Assembly: GCF_003014735.1 (NCBI RefSeq) | Contig: NZ_PYAX01000008.1 | Location: forward strand, 310,001 to 374,000 | Origin: Saccharothrix carnea | GTDB taxonomy: Bacteria > Actinomycetota > Actinomycetes > Mycobacteriales > Pseudonocardiaceae | Length of the DNA stretch: 64,000 bases | Direction: 5' to 3' | Part shown: positions 16,916 to 25,226 of the stretch, in pieces | Numbering within the stretch: position 1 is the first letter of the stretch | Layout: the number at the start of each line of letters is the position of its first letter | The notes under the pieces: model-generated | The model's input: only the letters and a program-made list of their open reading frames with translations | Databases searched by the model: none | What the model was told of the DNA's origin: nothing | Translations under genes and position numbers: made by a program

Positions 16916-18136
16916 CTAGCGCAGCAGCCGGTCGATCTCCGCCCTGGCCTCGGCAATCGCCTGATCGGGGCGTCGCTCGCCGGTGAGCACCCGGGTGGCC
17001 ATGGTGGCGAGCGCGCGGGACACCTCCGGGTACTTCGCGCCGTACGCGGTGCGGTTGCGCGCCGACCCCAGCCCGCTGGTGAAGCCGGGCACGTTCGGGT
17101 CCCACTGCCAGGCCAGGTCGTCCGCGGTGTCGGTGCGGTTGGGCAGCGCGCCGAGGCCGCCGCCGAACTCGGTGGTGTTGTCGGGGTGCTCGGCCAGCCA
17201 GGTGAGCACGTCCCACGCCTGGTCGACCCGTCCGTGGCGGCCGATCACCCACGTCTCACCGCCCAGCAGCCCCGCCGCACCCGCCGCGCCGTCCGGCAGG
17301 GGCGCCGCCGCCCAGTCCAGCCCCGCCTGGTTGAGCTCGGGGATCGCGGCCGGCCCGGTGACCGCCATCGCGCAGCGGCCCTCGGTGAACCGCTGCCTCG
17401 CGTCGGCGTCGGTCCACCCCAGCACGTCCGCCGGGGTGCTCCGGTCGGTGTTGACGAGGCCGTCGAGGTGGGCGAGGGCGTCGAGGGACGCCTGGTCGCC
17501 GAGGTCGGTGACGTCGCCGCCGGCCTGCCACAGCAGCGGCAGGAGCGTGGCGGTCAGGTCGTCGTCCTTCGCGCCGAAGCACAGGCCGGACCGGTCGGCC
17601 GTGGTCAAGGCCTTCGCCGCGGCGCGCAGCCCTTCCCAGGTCGTCGGCGGGTCGGTGAGGCCGGCTGCGGTGAAGTGGTCACGGTGGTAGACGAGCGCGG
17701 AGGTGGTGGTGCGCAGCGGGACGCCGTGCACGCGGCCTTCGTGGACGACGCTGTCGCGCACCGGCGGGAGGAACCTGTCGCCGACGTCCCACCGGTCGAA
17801 GCGGTCCGTGACGTCGGCCAGCGCACCGCCCTCGGCCAGCCGGGGCAGGTCGGTGGTGTCGACCGCGGCGATGTCGGGGAACACGCCGGACGCGGTCGCC
17901 TCGGCGAGCTTGGCCTGGAACTCGGCGCGGGGCAGGGACGTGCGCTCGATCCGCACGCCGGGGTGTTCCTGCCGGTAACGGGTGAGGAGGCTGTCCACGG
18001 CCTGGTCCGCCATGGGGGAGTGGTTCAGGTAGTCCCACCAGGTCAGTGTCACCTGTTCAGGTGGCTCGACCTGCTCTGCGTTGCACGCACCGGCGGCGAA
18101 CAGGGCTGCTGCCAGGAGCAGCGCTCGTCCACGCAT
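16916..18136 (-). CDS. Sugar ABC transporter substrate-binding lipoprotein
   Basis: A 406-residue family-1 solute-binding protein. The signal peptide ends in the lipobox AAGAC (Cys18). The fold is typical: LTWWDYLNHSPMADQAVD, FPDIAAVDTTDLPRLAEGG, and FTEGRCAMAVTGPAAIPELN with a C-terminal WLAEHPDNTTEFG. It binds an oligosaccharide or sugar outside the membrane. No permease genes are adjacent, so it is an orphan binding protein that must share a permease encoded elsewhere. The start has GAAGGGTGGAG upstream. Confidence 0.9.
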   Translation of the reverse strand: MRGRALLLAAALFAAGACNAEQVEPPEQVTLTWWDYLNHSPMADQAVDSLLTRYRQEHPGVRIERTSLPRAEFQAKLAEATASGVFPDIAAVDTTDLPRLAEGGALADVTDRFDRWDVGDRFLPPVRDSVVHEGRVHGVPLRTTTSALVYHRDHFTAAGLTDPPTTWEGLRAAAKALTTADRSGLCFGAKDDDLTATLLPLLWQAGGDVTDLGDQASLDALAHLDGLVNTDRSTPADVLGWTDADARQRFTEGRCAMAVTGPAAIPELNQAGLDWAAAPLPDGAAGAAGLLGGETWVIGRHGRVDQAWDVLTWLAEHPDNTTEFGGGLGALPNRTDTADDLAWQWDPNVPGFTSGLGSARNRTAYGAKYPEVSRALATMATRVLTGERRPDQAIAEARAEIDRLLR

Positions 18137-18223
18137 TCCGCTCCACCCTTCGGGGTAGGCGACCTTTACGGGCTGCGTTCGTCCTACTCCGCTGCGCGAC
18201 GCGGTGTCAAGATCGGAAGTGGT

Positions 18224-18367
18224 TCAGACCTTCGGCTGGGACCGCGGTGGGGACGGCGTGGTCGGAGGCGAGGGCTGCTCGGCCGGTTCCACCGGCCCGG
18301 CGGGCCAGGGGATGAAGTCGGCGAGGTAGGTGGCCGCCAACTCGTCGTAGATCGGTGTTGAGCTCAC
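18224..18367 (-). CDS. Small Pro-rich hypothetical protein (47 aa)
   Basis: A short frame from GTG at 18367 begins SSTPIYDELAATYLADF and continues with a Pro-rich tail (PAEQPSPPTTPSPP, ending RSQPKV). An AGGA sits about 9 bases before the start, and third positions are strongly G/C. The N-terminal STPIYDEL pattern is familiar from short actinomycete hypothetical proteins, but I cannot name a family. It is 87 bp downstream of the divergent-free start of the solute-binding gene and on the same strand. Confidence 0.5.
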   Translation of the reverse strand: MSSTPIYDELAATYLADFIPWPAGPVEPAEQPSPPTTPSPPRSQPKV

Positions 18368-18767
18368 GTTTCGGCATCCTGTCCGGCCGCGGGCCGCCGC
18401 GCTGCCCCTCTCACTCCTGTGGGTTACCTTTCGCGTCGCGGCCCACCGACCGCACCCGCCCTGCCGCGGAGATCGTCCGCGCTGGTCAGGCCTTCCCGCG
18501 CGCGGCGGTGGACGGTGTGCTCCGGCGGGAGATGACGCGGATCACGGTGCCGCCGCCGAAGCGGGTGGTTGAACTCCGGTAACAGGGGTACCCGTGCCTG
18601 CGATGAGGGCTTAGGCGGCCACCGCCCCCCAGCTGGCCGCCTGACAAGTCCCGGCCGGACTCCCCTCCCCCCAAGAGTCCGGCCGGGCACCTCATCGCCG
18701 AATCGCCGATCTCCTTGCCGGACCGTGGTTCCGGTGTTCCGCCTACCCCCGGAACGGCTGTGAACGA
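18368..18767. other. 400-bp interval with two hairpins
   Basis: Between the small Pro-rich gene and the end of the GH65 gene. It contains the two hairpins at 18613-18687. A minus-strand frame at 18486-18590 has high GC at third positions (ending VISRRSTPSTAARGKA), but no convincing start, so it is not called as a gene. Confidence 0.5.
18613..18687 (-). terminator. Double hairpin downstream of the GH65 operon
   Basis: Two consecutive inverted repeats: AGGCGGCCA with TGGCCGCCT (18613-18621 / 18634-18642, 12-nt loop) and CCCGGCCGGACT with AGTCCGGCCGGG (18650-18661 / 18676-18687, 14-nt loop). They lie 81 bp after the GH65 stop in its direction of transcription and probably terminate that operon. 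Confidence 0.6.
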
Positions 18768-21113
18768 TCAGCGGACCGGCGGCACCCTCCGCACCGGGGC
18801 GCGGTGCGCCGGCTGGCTCAGCTCCGGCGGTTCCGGCGGGTCCGGTGTGGACATCGTGACCGGGTGACCCGGCTCGACCACGATCGGCTCGCCGTGGTGG
18901 CGGGCGCGCAACACGTCGCCGGTGACGATCCGGTAGGTGGCCGAACCGCCTTCGACCTCCACCGCGAACCGGGTGCCGCGCCACGCCATCCGGAACGCCA
19001 TCCTGGTCAGCCCCGGCGGCAGGCGCGGCGCGAACGACAGCTCGCCGTCGTGGTCGCGCATCCCGCCGAACCCGGCCACCAAGCCCACCCACGCGCCCGC
19101 CAACGACGCCATGTGCAGTCCGTTGTGGACATTGCGGTGCAGGTCGTGCAGATCGGTGAACGCCGCCTCGGCCAGGTAGTCGTAAGCCAGCCGCAACGCG
19201 CCCACCTCGGCCGCCAGCACGGCCTGCGTCCCGGCCGACAGCGACGAGTCGCGCACCGTCCGCGGCTCGTAGTAGGCGAAGTTGCGCGCCTTCTGCTCCG
19301 GCGTGAACGCGTCGCCGCGCACGTGCATCGCCAGCACCAGGTCGGCCTGCTTGACCACCTGCTTGCGGTACAGGTCGAAGTAGGGCCGGTTGAGCAGCAA
19401 CGGGTACTCGTCGGGGTCGGTGCCCTCGAAGTCCCACTCGGCGTGCGAGGTGAACCCCTCGGCCTGCTGGTGCACGCCGAGCAGGTCGTCGAACGGGATC
19501 AGCATCCCGTCGGCGGCCTTGCGCCACGACCGCACCTCCTCGGCGGTCACGTCCAGCCGGGCGGCCACGTCGGGGTGCCGCTCGCACGCCGCCGCCGCAC
19601 CGCGGAGGTTCTCCTGCGCGATCAGGTTGGTGTAGATGTTGTTGTCCACCACGGCCGAGTACTCGTCCGGCCCGGTCACCCCGTCGATGCGGAACCCGCC
19701 GTGCTGGTCGTGGTGCCCCAGCGACATCCACAGCCGCGCCGTCTCCACCAGGATCTCGCCGCCGCACTCCCGTTCGAACGCGTGGTCGCCGGTGGCGTTG
19801 ACGTACTGCGTCACGGCGTGCGAGACGTCGCCGTTGACGTGGAACGCGGCCGTGCTCGCGGGCCAGTACGCCGAGCACTCCGCACCGCTGATCGACCGCC
19901 ACGGGAACGCCGCGCCGCGCTGGCCGAGCACCTCGGCCCGCTCCCGCGCCTTGGGCAGCGTCGAGTGCCGCCACCGCAACGCGTCCCGCGCCGCCTCCGG
20001 CACGGTGTAGGCCAGCACCGGCAGCACGAACATCTCGGTGTCCCAGAACGCGTGCCCGTCGTACCCCGGGCCGGTCAGCCCCTTGCCCGGGATCGCCCGC
20101 GTCTCGCCGCGCACCGCCGCCTGCATGATGTGGAACAACGCGAACCGCAGCGCCTGCTGCAGCTCGTCGTCGCCGTGCAGCTCGATGTCGGCGGCCTCCC
20201 AGAAGTCGTCCAGGAACCGGCGCTGCTCGGCCAGCAGGCCGTCCCAGCCGGTCTGCCGCGCGCCCGCCAGCGCCGCCTCCACCTGGGCGCGCAGCGCGGG
20301 GATCGACCGCTGCGCGGACCAGCCGTAACCCAGGTACTTGACCAGCCGCAGCTTCCCACCGGCGGGCACGTCCACGGCCGCGGTGAAGCGGGCCAGGTCG
20401 CCCTCGGCGCGGATCTCGGTGCGCACGCCGTCCTCGACCTCGAGCTCGTGGTCCATCGCGGCGGCCATCCGCAGCCCGGAGTTGCGCGCGTGGTGCGCCA
20501 GCACCGCCCGGTGGTCCTGGGCGTGCGCGAACTCCGGCACCAGCGGCTCGTTCAGCGCCGCGGCCACCCGCGGGTCGTCGCCCTCGTTCTCGACCGGTTC
20601 GTTGGCCAGCAGGTCGGACTGCACGACCAGCTGCAGGTCCTCGTCCGGCACGACCTCGTAGTGGATCGCCGCGACGGCCCGCTGGGTCAGCGAGACCAGC
20701 CGCTCGGTGCGCACGGTCACCCGGCGGCCGGTCGGCGACTCCCACTCCGTGCAGCGGCGCAGCGTGCCGGTGCGGAAGTCCAGCTCCCGCTGGTGCGCGT
20801 GGGCCCGGCCGTAGCGCATGTCCAGCGGCTCGTCCTCGACCAGCAGCCGGATCACCTTGCCGTCGGTGACGTTGACGACCGTCTGCCCGGCCTCGGGGTA
20901 GCCGTAGCCGGATTCGCCGTACGGCAGCGCGTGCTCCTCGTAGAAGCCGTTGAGGTAGGTGCCGGGCAGGCCGCGCGGCTCGCCCTCGTCCAGCGTGCCG
21001 CGCAGGCCGATGTGCCCGTTCGACAGCGCGAACACCGACTCGGTCCGGCGCAGCTGGTCCACCGCGAGACCGTTCCAGCGCACCATCCAGGGGTGGATCT
21101 CCCAACCGGTCAC
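18768..21113 (-). CDS. GH65 family disaccharide phosphorylase/hydrolase
   Basis: A 781-residue enzyme of the maltose/trehalose/kojibiose phosphorylase family. The N-terminal beta-sandwich begins WEIHPWMVRWNGL and includes NGHIGLRGTLDEGEP. The (alpha/alpha)6 barrel holds GHAFWDTEMFVLPVLAY and the catalytic Glu in GVTGPDEYSAVVDNNIYTN (DEY). A C-terminal jelly roll follows. It splits an alpha-linked disaccharide with phosphate, giving a glucose 1-phosphate. The GTG overlaps the stop of the beta-phosphoglucomutase gene, which implies the beta-anomer as product and hence an inverting phosphorylase. Trehalose, maltose or kojibiose cannot be separated by eye. Confidence 0.93.
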   Translation of the reverse strand: MTGWEIHPWMVRWNGLAVDQLRRTESVFALSNGHIGLRGTLDEGEPRGLPGTYLNGFYEEHALPYGESGYGYPEAGQTVVNVTDGKVIRLLVEDEPLDMRYGRAHAHQRELDFRTGTLRRCTEWESPTGRRVTVRTERLVSLTQRAVAAIHYEVVPDEDLQLVVQSDLLANEPVENEGDDPRVAAALNEPLVPEFAHAQDHRAVLAHHARNSGLRMAAAMDHELEVEDGVRTEIRAEGDLARFTAAVDVPAGGKLRLVKYLGYGWSAQRSIPALRAQVEAALAGARQTGWDGLLAEQRRFLDDFWEAADIELHGDDELQQALRFALFHIMQAAVRGETRAIPGKGLTGPGYDGHAFWDTEMFVLPVLAYTVPEAARDALRWRHSTLPKARERAEVLGQRGAAFPWRSISGAECSAYWPASTAAFHVNGDVSHAVTQYVNATGDHAFERECGGEILVETARLWMSLGHHDQHGGFRIDGVTGPDEYSAVVDNNIYTNLIAQENLRGAAAACERHPDVAARLDVTAEEVRSWRKAADGMLIPFDDLLGVHQQAEGFTSHAEWDFEGTDPDEYPLLLNRPYFDLYRKQVVKQADLVLAMHVRGDAFTPEQKARNFAYYEPRTVRDSSLSAGTQAVLAAEVGALRLAYDYLAEAAFTDLHDLHRNVHNGLHMASLAGAWVGLVAGFGGMRDHDGELSFAPRLPPGLTRMAFRMAWRGTRFAVEVEGGSATYRIVTGDVLRARHHGEPIVVEPGHPVTMSTPDPPEPPELSQPAHRAPVRRVPPVR

Positions 21114-21826
21114 AGCAGCTCCGCGAGGTCTTCGACGACGACGTCCGCGCCGTGTGCCAGCAACGCCTCCCGCTGGCCGGTCCGGTCCACGCCGACCACG
21201 TGCCCGAACCCGCCCGCGCGCCCGGCCCGCACGCCCGCCAGCGCGTCCTCGAACACCGCCGCGTGCTCCGGGCTCACGCCCAGCTGCCGGGCACCCACCA
21301 GGAACGAATCCGGCGCGGGCTTGCCCTTCAGCCCGTCGCGGCTGATGACCACGCCGTCCACCAGCGCCCGCACGAACGGGCTCAGGCCGGCCGCGTCGAG
21401 CACCTTGCGGGCGTTGGCCGACGACGTCACCACGCCGATGCCCAGCCCCGCGTCCTCGACCGCGCGCAGGTACGGCACCGTGCCCGCGTAGGGCGTCACA
21501 CCTTCGTGTCGGATGATCGCCTCCAGCAGGTCGTTCTTGCGGTTGCCGACGCCGTGCACGGTGTCCGCGTCGGGCGGGTCGTCGGGGTGGCCCTCGGGCA
21601 ACGTGATGCCGCGCGAGGTGAGGAACTCGCGCACCCCGTCGTACCGGGGCCGGCCGTCCACGTACTTGAGGTAATCCGATTCGGCGAACGGCGGCTCGCC
21701 GCGCGGGCGCAGGAAGTCGTCGAACGTGCGCCGCCACGCGCGGCGGTGCAGCACGGCCGTGCTGGTCAGCACGCCGTCGAGGTCGAAGAGACAGGCGGTG
21801 ATCGCGTCGGGCAGTCCCAGGGCCAT
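21110..21826 (-). CDS. HAD-superfamily beta-phosphoglucomutase
   Basis: A 238-residue HAD hydrolase. The catalytic motif is LFDLDGVLTST (Asp15 nucleophile, Asp17 acid/base); motif II is VVTSSANARKVL; Lys of GLKGKPAPDSFLVGA is motif III; VFEDALAGVRAG is motif IV. The substrate specificity loop YLKYVDGRPRYDGV is typical of beta-phosphoglucomutases. It converts beta-glucose 1-phosphate to glucose 6-phosphate and is coupled by GTGA overlap to the GH65 gene, so the pair channels a disaccharide into glycolysis. Confidence 0.93.
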   Translation of the reverse strand: MALGLPDAITACLFDLDGVLTSTAVLHRRAWRRTFDDFLRPRGEPPFAESDYLKYVDGRPRYDGVREFLTSRGITLPEGHPDDPPDADTVHGVGNRKNDLLEAIIRHEGVTPYAGTVPYLRAVEDAGLGIGVVTSSANARKVLDAAGLSPFVRALVDGVVISRDGLKGKPAPDSFLVGARQLGVSPEHAAVFEDALAGVRAGRAGGFGHVVGVDRTGQREALLAHGADVVVEDLAELL

Positions 21827-21895
21827 GGTCGTTGTCTACCCCGTCAGACCGCGGGGTACCCGCTGTCGGAACGCACAACGGCGGAGGGAACGGTC

Positions 21896-23203
21896 ATGGG
21901 CGAGCCGCGCGTGCTGGTCGTCGGAACGGGCTTCGCGGGCTACCACTGCCTGCGGACGCTGGAACGCGTGCTGCCCGCCGGCGCCGCCGAGCTGATGGCG
22001 GTCAACCCCACCGACTACATGCTGTACGTCCCGCTGCTGCCCGAGGTCGCGGGCGGTTCCCTCGACCCGCGCCGGGTGGCCGTGCCGCTGCGCCCCAAGC
22101 TGCCGCGCACGCGCCTGGTGCAGGCGCACGTCACCGGGCTCGACCTGGCCGCGCGCACGTGCACGGCGGTCGACGTCGAGGGGCGCGAGCAGGTCCTGGA
22201 GTGGGACCGGCTCGTGCTGACGGCGGGCTCGGTCACCCGGCTGATGTCGATCCCGGGGGTGGCCGAGCACGCGTTCGGGTTCAAGTCGGTCGCCGAGGCG
22301 GTGTTCCTGCGCGACCACGTGCTGCGGCAGGTCGAGCTGGCCGAGCAGGCCACCGACCCGGCAGAACGGGCGGCGCGCGCGACGTTCGTCGTGGTCGGCG
22401 CCGGGTACACGGGCACGGAACTGGTGGCGCAGGGCCAGCAGCTCACCCGGTCGGCGTTGCGCGGGCGCAACGGGTTGTCGGAGTCCGAGGTGAAGTGGGT
22501 GCTGGTCGACCTGGCGCCGCGGGTGCTGCCGGGCCTGGACGAGCGGCTGTCCGGACCGGCGGCGCGGGTTCTGCGGGCGCGTGGCGCGGACGTGCGGCTG
22601 GAGACCAGCGTCGAGGAGGTCACCGCGCACTGCGCGAAGCTGACCGACGGCAGCGAGATCCCGACCCGGACGGTGGTGTGGTGCGTGGGCGTGCGGCCCG
22701 ACCCGTTGGTGGAGTCCGTCGCGCTGGCCACCGTGAAGGGGCGGGTGGTGGTCGACCCGACGCTGGCCGTGCCGACGCACCCGCACGTGTTCGCCGCCGG
22801 TGACGTGGCTGCCGTGCCGGACGTGTTCAACGACGGCGAGCCGACCCCGATGACCGCGCAGCACGCGCAGCGCCAGGGCAAGCTCGCCGGGCGCAACGTC
22901 GCGGCCTCCCTCGGCCACGGCACCTTCGGCACCTACCGGCACCGCGACCTCGGGTTCGTGGTCGACCTGGCCGGCTCGCAGGCCGTGGCCAACCCGCTGC
23001 ACGTGCCGCTGACGGGCCTGCCCGCGAAGGCCGTGGCCCGCGGCTACCACCTGCTGGCGATGCCCGGCAACCGGCTGCGGGTGGCCGTGGACTGGCTCAC
23101 CGACCTCCTCGTCCGCCGCCAGGTCGTGCAGTTCGGGCTGGTCCCCGAGGCGGGCGTGCGGCTGGGGGACGCCGAGAAAGTCGGCGCCGCCAACCGGGGC
23201 TGA
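21896..23203 (+). CDS. NAD(P)/FAD-dependent oxidoreductase (NDH-2-like)
   Basis: A 435-residue flavoprotein. FAD motif VVGTGFAGYHCLRTL at the N-terminus, NAD(P) motif FVVVGAGYTGTELVAQ in the middle, and the second FAD motif HVFAAGDVAAVPD followed by MTAQHAQRQGK. The arrangement and length fit type II NADH dehydrogenases, which pass electrons from NADH to quinone without proton pumping. A C-terminal amphipathic region may give membrane association. Starts at ATG after GGAGGGAACGGTC. It is divergent from the phosphoglucomutase gene. Confidence 0.92.
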   Translation: MGEPRVLVVGTGFAGYHCLRTLERVLPAGAAELMAVNPTDYMLYVPLLPEVAGGSLDPRRVAVPLRPKLPRTRLVQAHVTGLDLAARTCTAVDVEGREQVLEWDRLVLTAGSVTRLMSIPGVAEHAFGFKSVAEAVFLRDHVLRQVELAEQATDPAERAARATFVVVGAGYTGTELVAQGQQLTRSALRGRNGLSESEVKWVLVDLAPRVLPGLDERLSGPAARVLRARGADVRLETSVEEVTAHCAKLTDGSEIPTRTVVWCVGVRPDPLVESVALATVKGRVVVDPTLAVPTHPHVFAAGDVAAVPDVFNDGEPTPMTAQHAQRQGKLAGRNVAASLGHGTFGTYRHRDLGFVVDLAGSQAVANPLHVPLTGLPAKAVARGYHLLAMPGNRLRVAVDWLTDLLVRRQVVQFGLVPEAGVRLGDAEKVGAANRG

Positions 23204-23206
23204 GGC

Positions 23207-23527
23207 TCAAGCCGGCTTCAGCGGGTCGTGGCCGATGGACATGAGGCGGTGCCGCCAGTGCGCCTCGCCCGCGGTCGGCTCCAGGTCGTCGCGCCGCTGC
23301 TCGTGCACCCGGTCCACGACCTTGCGCATCACCTTGACGTCCTCCGTGGTCAGGTCCGTGCGGCGCTTGCGCAGCACCCGCAGCACCTCCTGACCGGTGG
23401 GCGTGCCCGCCTGGTCGGGCACGGTCTCGCTCCGCTCGTCCGCCGAGCGGGTGCGCAGCCAGTCCTCCAGTTCGTGCGAGGTCATGTTCACCACGCGGTG
23501 GAACTCGTCCCACAAGCTGTCGGTCAT
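23207..23527 (-). CDS. DUF3140 family protein
   Basis: A 106-residue protein starting MTDSLWDEFHRVVNMTSHEL. The pattern MTSHELEDWLRT... PTGQEVLRVLRKRRTDLT matches DUF3140, small soluble proteins of unknown role in actinobacteria. The C-terminal part EAHWRHRLMSIGHDPLKP is also characteristic. A longer frame upstream overlaps a divergent leader and is not used. Confidence 0.88.
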   Translation of the reverse strand: MTDSLWDEFHRVVNMTSHELEDWLRTRSADERSETVPDQAGTPTGQEVLRVLRKRRTDLTTEDVKVMRKVVDRVHEQRRDDLEPTAGEAHWRHRLMSIGHDPLKPA

Positions 23528-23642
23528 GGGGGAGGGGGTTGCCGCCGCGGTGGCCGGTGAAACGGGCCGGTTCCGAGAAACTTTGCGTGATCCGAACATT
23601 CGTCGCACGGGCTCCACACCGTGTCACGCCATCGTGGTCGCC

Positions 23643-24017
23643 ATGAACACGTGGATTCGCCTCGCGGTCGTCGCGACCACCGCCCTCGGCCTCACGTCGA
23701 CCGGTGTCGCCGCCGCCCAGGACTACGCGCCCATCACGATCAGCCCCGAACAGGTGAAGAAGCTGTGCGAGGAGAGGGCACCGAAGGTGGAGGAACGCAT
23801 CACCCGGCTCACCACCCGCATCAACGGCGGCGCCGACGTGCCCGGGTCGACGGCGTGGCTGCGGGCCCAGGCCCAGAAGGCGCGCGAGGCGGGCAACACG
23901 GCCCGGGCGGAGCGGCTGGAACGTCGGCTGGAGCGGCGCGACGCGCAGTCGACCAGGCTCGGTGACGCGCAGCGCCGCGTGGACAAGTTCCAGGCCGAGC
24001 ACTGCGGTGCCAGGTGA
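23643..24017 (+). CDS. Small secreted coiled-coil protein
   Basis: A 124-residue protein. A Sec signal peptide (RLAVVATTALGLTSTGVAAAQ) precedes a charged helical mature region with Cys near EQVKKLCEERAPKVEERI and a second Cys at the C-terminus (FQAEHCGAR), which could form a disulphide. The helix EAGNTARAERLERRLERRDAQ (quoted in part) has heptad character. No known domain is recognised. It is translationally coupled to the following tiny lipoprotein gene, so the two probably act together at the cell surface. Confidence 0.8.
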   Translation: MNTWIRLAVVATTALGLTSTGVAAAQDYAPITISPEQVKKLCEERAPKVEERITRLTTRINGGADVPGSTAWLRAQAQKAREAGNTARAERLERRLERRDAQSTRLGDAQRRVDKFQAEHCGAR

Positions 24018-24154
24018 GGGCCGTGGTGGCGGCCTTCGTGCTGCTGTTCGCGGTGACCGGGTGCCGTGCCGACGACGCGGCACCCGTGGACCCCGGCTTC
24101 GACGGCATCGAGACGACGCTGGACGAGGTCGAAGCCGAGGTCTCGGAACCGTAG
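24014..24154 (+). CDS. Tiny lipoprotein (46 aa)
   Basis: GTG overlapping the stop of the secreted coiled-coil gene (GTGA). The product starts VRAVVAAFVLLFAVTGCRAD: a short signal peptide with lipobox AVTGC, leaving about 30 acidic residues (DGIETTLDEVEAEVSEP) outside the membrane. Too short for routine gene finding, but the overlap, lipobox and codon bias support it. Function unknown. Confidence 0.65.
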   Translation: MRAVVAAFVLLFAVTGCRADDAAPVDPGFDGIETTLDEVEAEVSEP

Positions 24155-24157
24155 GCG

Positions 24158-24769
24158 TCAGGTGAGGTCCGGCGCGTACTGGGCCTTCGCCGCCGTGACG
24201 GCCGCCGCCAGCTCCTCGTCCGTCGCGGTGCCCGAGGCCTCGACCGCCGCCGTCCACGCGTCGATGGTCCCCAGGTTGTACTCCTGCATCTCCCGCGTGT
24301 TCCTGGCGGCCACCGGGTCGTCGGCCACCTCGGCCGCCAGGAACCGGGCCAGGCTGAGCAGCGCCTCGTCCCAGCCGGGGCCGACGTACAGCGCACCCGC
24401 GCCGCTGCCGGCCATCGCCTTGGGCACCGTGTGCTCCAGCTCGACGGTGGTCCGCTCGTCGCCGTCCTCGGTGAGGCGCAGTTCCACGACGCTGGTCTCG
24501 CCGCCGAACGTGACCCGCAGGAGCTCCGGCGGCGCGCACGTGAGGATGTCGCCGCCCGCGTTGCCCTCCAACTGGAAGTTCCCGCCCTCCCGCAGGTCGC
24601 CGCTGACCGGCAGGAACCAGCGCTTGAGCCGGTCCGGGTCGGTCACCGCGTCCCACACGTCCGCCGCCGCAGCGTCGTACGTGCGGCGCAGCAGCACGCC
24701 GATGGTCTCCTCCGAGCCCTCGCGCACCTCGCGGTGGATGGCCTTGAGCTGGTCGGCGATGTCGATCAC
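24158..24769 (-). CDS. SRPBCC (Aha1/START-like) protein
   Basis: A 203-residue helix-grip protein: LLRRTYDAAAADVWDAVTDP, RLKRWFLPVSGDLREGGNF and ELEHTVPKAMAG... WDEALLSLARFL match the AHSA1-type SRPBCC family that binds hydrophobic ligands. The GTG overlaps the stop of the ArsR gene (GTGA). The ArsR plus SRPBCC pair is a frequent unit in actinobacteria; the ligand is unknown. Confidence 0.9.
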   Translation of the reverse strand: MIDIADQLKAIHREVREGSEETIGVLLRRTYDAAAADVWDAVTDPDRLKRWFLPVSGDLREGGNFQLEGNAGGDILTCAPPELLRVTFGGETSVVELRLTEDGDERTTVELEHTVPKAMAGSGAGALYVGPGWDEALLSLARFLAAEVADDPVAARNTREMQEYNLGTIDAWTAAVEASGTATDEELAAAVTAAKAQYAPDLT

Positions 24770-25119
24770 TGTTGTTCCTCCTTGAGTCGCCTCTCGCGCT
24801 TGCCGCGCGCGAGTTCGGTCGCCAGCGCGTCGAGGTGCCCGCTCCAGAACCGGCGGAACCGGTCGAGCCACTCGTCCACCTCGCGCAGGCCTTGGTCGTC
24901 CACCGCGTAGAGGCGCCGGGTGCCCTCCGCGCGGACGCGGGCGAAGCCGTTCTCGCGCAGCACCCGCAGGTGCTGGGAGACGGCGGGCTGCGAGATGCCG
25001 AACTCCCGGCGGACCACCTCCGTGACCGCGCCGGAGGTCTGCTCCCCGTCGGAGAGCAGCTCCAAGATGCGGCGACGGACCGGGTCGCCGAGGACGTCGA
25101 ACGCGTGCACGACCAGCAT
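24766..25119 (-). CDS. ArsR-family transcriptional regulator
   Basis: A 117-residue winged-helix repressor: FDVLGDPVRRRILELLSDGE, recognition helix GISQPAVSQHLRVLRENGF, and wing EGTRRLYAVDDQGL. There are no metal-binding cysteines, so it senses something else. It is followed by, and coupled to, the SRPBCC gene. A 10-bp palindrome at 25133-25142 just upstream is a candidate self-operator. Confidence 0.93.
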   Translation of the reverse strand: MLVVHAFDVLGDPVRRRILELLSDGEQTSGAVTEVVRREFGISQPAVSQHLRVLRENGFARVRAEGTRRLYAVDDQGLREVDEWLDRFRRFWSGHLDALATELARGKRERRLKEEQQ

Positions 25120-25132
25120 CTTTCAGGCTGGG

Positions 25133-25142
25133 CTTATATAAG
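25133..25142. promoter_or_regulatory. Candidate ArsR operator/promoter
   Basis: CTTATATAAG, a perfect 10-bp palindrome in an AT-rich patch of otherwise GC-rich DNA, 14 bp before the ArsR start. It fits an operator overlapping the -10 region. Confidence 0.4.
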
Positions 25143-25226
25143 TCAAATCTTAGGAACCGGAATTGTCGGTGGTCGGTGGCACTATCTCGAACGGATGTTC
25201 GGTACGCGTTCGAAGGGAGCCATGCG

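Noticed and set aside
18486..18695. 69-codon minus-strand frame in the GH65 downstream region
   Set aside because: The second half has coding-like bias, but the first half runs through the hairpins and there is no plausible start.
18804..21491. 895-codon open frame on the plus strand
   Set aside because: It is antisense to the clearly recognisable GH65 and HAD genes; no domain and H/R-rich composition typical of GC-rich shadow frames.
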